From Candidatus Sulfuritelmatomonas gaucii (GTDB lineage: Bacteria > Acidobacteriota > Terriglobia > Terriglobales > Acidobacteriaceae): 50,108 nucleotides of DNA. The stretch lies in the NCBI GenBank assembly GCA_900290245.1, contig OKRB01000046.1, positions 65,098-115,205 of the forward strand, read 5' to 3'. Under the pieces are notes generated by a model. That model saw nothing but the letters and a program-made list of their open reading frames with translations, ran no database searches and had not been told where the DNA came from. Below, piece by piece: positions 50,035 through 50,108 of this stretch (within the stretch, counting starts at the first letter, position 1; each line of letters opens with the position of its first letter). A program made the position numbers and the translations under genes.

Positions 50035-50108
50035 GGCTCCGATTTTATCGCCGTCGATGCTTGCCATCCGCAATGCCCTGAGTAGCCAGGTCTGTCTGCC
50101 GTGCCAGT

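Overview
The window is GC-rich chromosomal DNA that looks like the phylum Acidobacteriota (class Terriglobia). That placement is inferred from three things. One is the large secreted NHL/Ig-like repeat protein with a hydrophobic C-terminus. Another is the set of exported proteins with signal peptides of unknown family. The third is the dispersed paired-hairpin and short tandem repeats between genes. No database search was possible. No transposase, integrase, phage gene or CRISPR array is visible; the content is mostly housekeeping with lineage-specific secreted proteins.

Layout. 1-1.7 kb: a carboxymuconolactone-decarboxylase-like protein convergent with a medium-chain oxidoreductase. 1.8-6.4 kb: an aromatic amino acid block (trpB, trpA, chorismate mutase, DAHP synthase, prephenate dehydrogenase) whose spacers carry repeat elements. 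6.4-9.2 kb: two transporters (anion permease, APC permease). 9.3-12.3 kb: a small DUF2147 protein, a YncE-like propeller, and a PIN-domain protein overlapping an unknown gene. 12.7-21.2 kb: envelope or secreted proteins (913-residue unknown, ferredoxin, small outer-membrane barrel, giant NHL/Ig protein). 21.6-27.4 kb: a membrane protein, hisS, aspS and a UroD/MtaA-like protein. 27.6-31.8 kb: tRNA-Lys, then a three-gene run encoding a DUF362 protein, the AmmeMemoRadiSam radical SAM enzyme and a Memo-AMMECR1 fusion. 31.8-34.3 kb: a membrane-embedded spermidine synthase-like protein. 34.4-37.8 kb: tRNA-Arg, rplM-rpsI, rpsB, tsf, with two clear terminators. 38-50 kb, all on the minus strand: a coiled-coil porin, a large PIG-L deacetylase, scpA, trpS, a site-2 protease, a DUF503 protein, a sodium:solute symporter and a GH127-like glycosidase.

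How genes work together. The aromatic block covers the committed step of the shikimate pathway (DAHP synthase), the branch to prephenate (chorismate mutase), the tyrosine branch (TyrA) and the last steps of tryptophan synthesis (TrpAB). Chorismate mutase and DAHP synthase overlap by ATGA at an A-rich stop. trpS-scpA, rplM-rpsI and rpsB-tsf are conventional conserved pairs.

The most interesting system is at 28004-31800. All three proteins of the cluster carry export signals: twin-arginine type on the DUF362 and radical SAM proteins, Sec type on the Memo-AMMECR1 fusion. This suggests an extracytoplasmic version of the uncharacterised AmmeMemoRadiSam system. The second notable layer is two families of intergenic repeats: paired hairpins with a GGGGCTAAAGCCC box, one copy lying in frame inside a coding sequence, and 7-8 nt tandem tracts built on AGCT or GATC cores, in places forming inverted arms around a short core.
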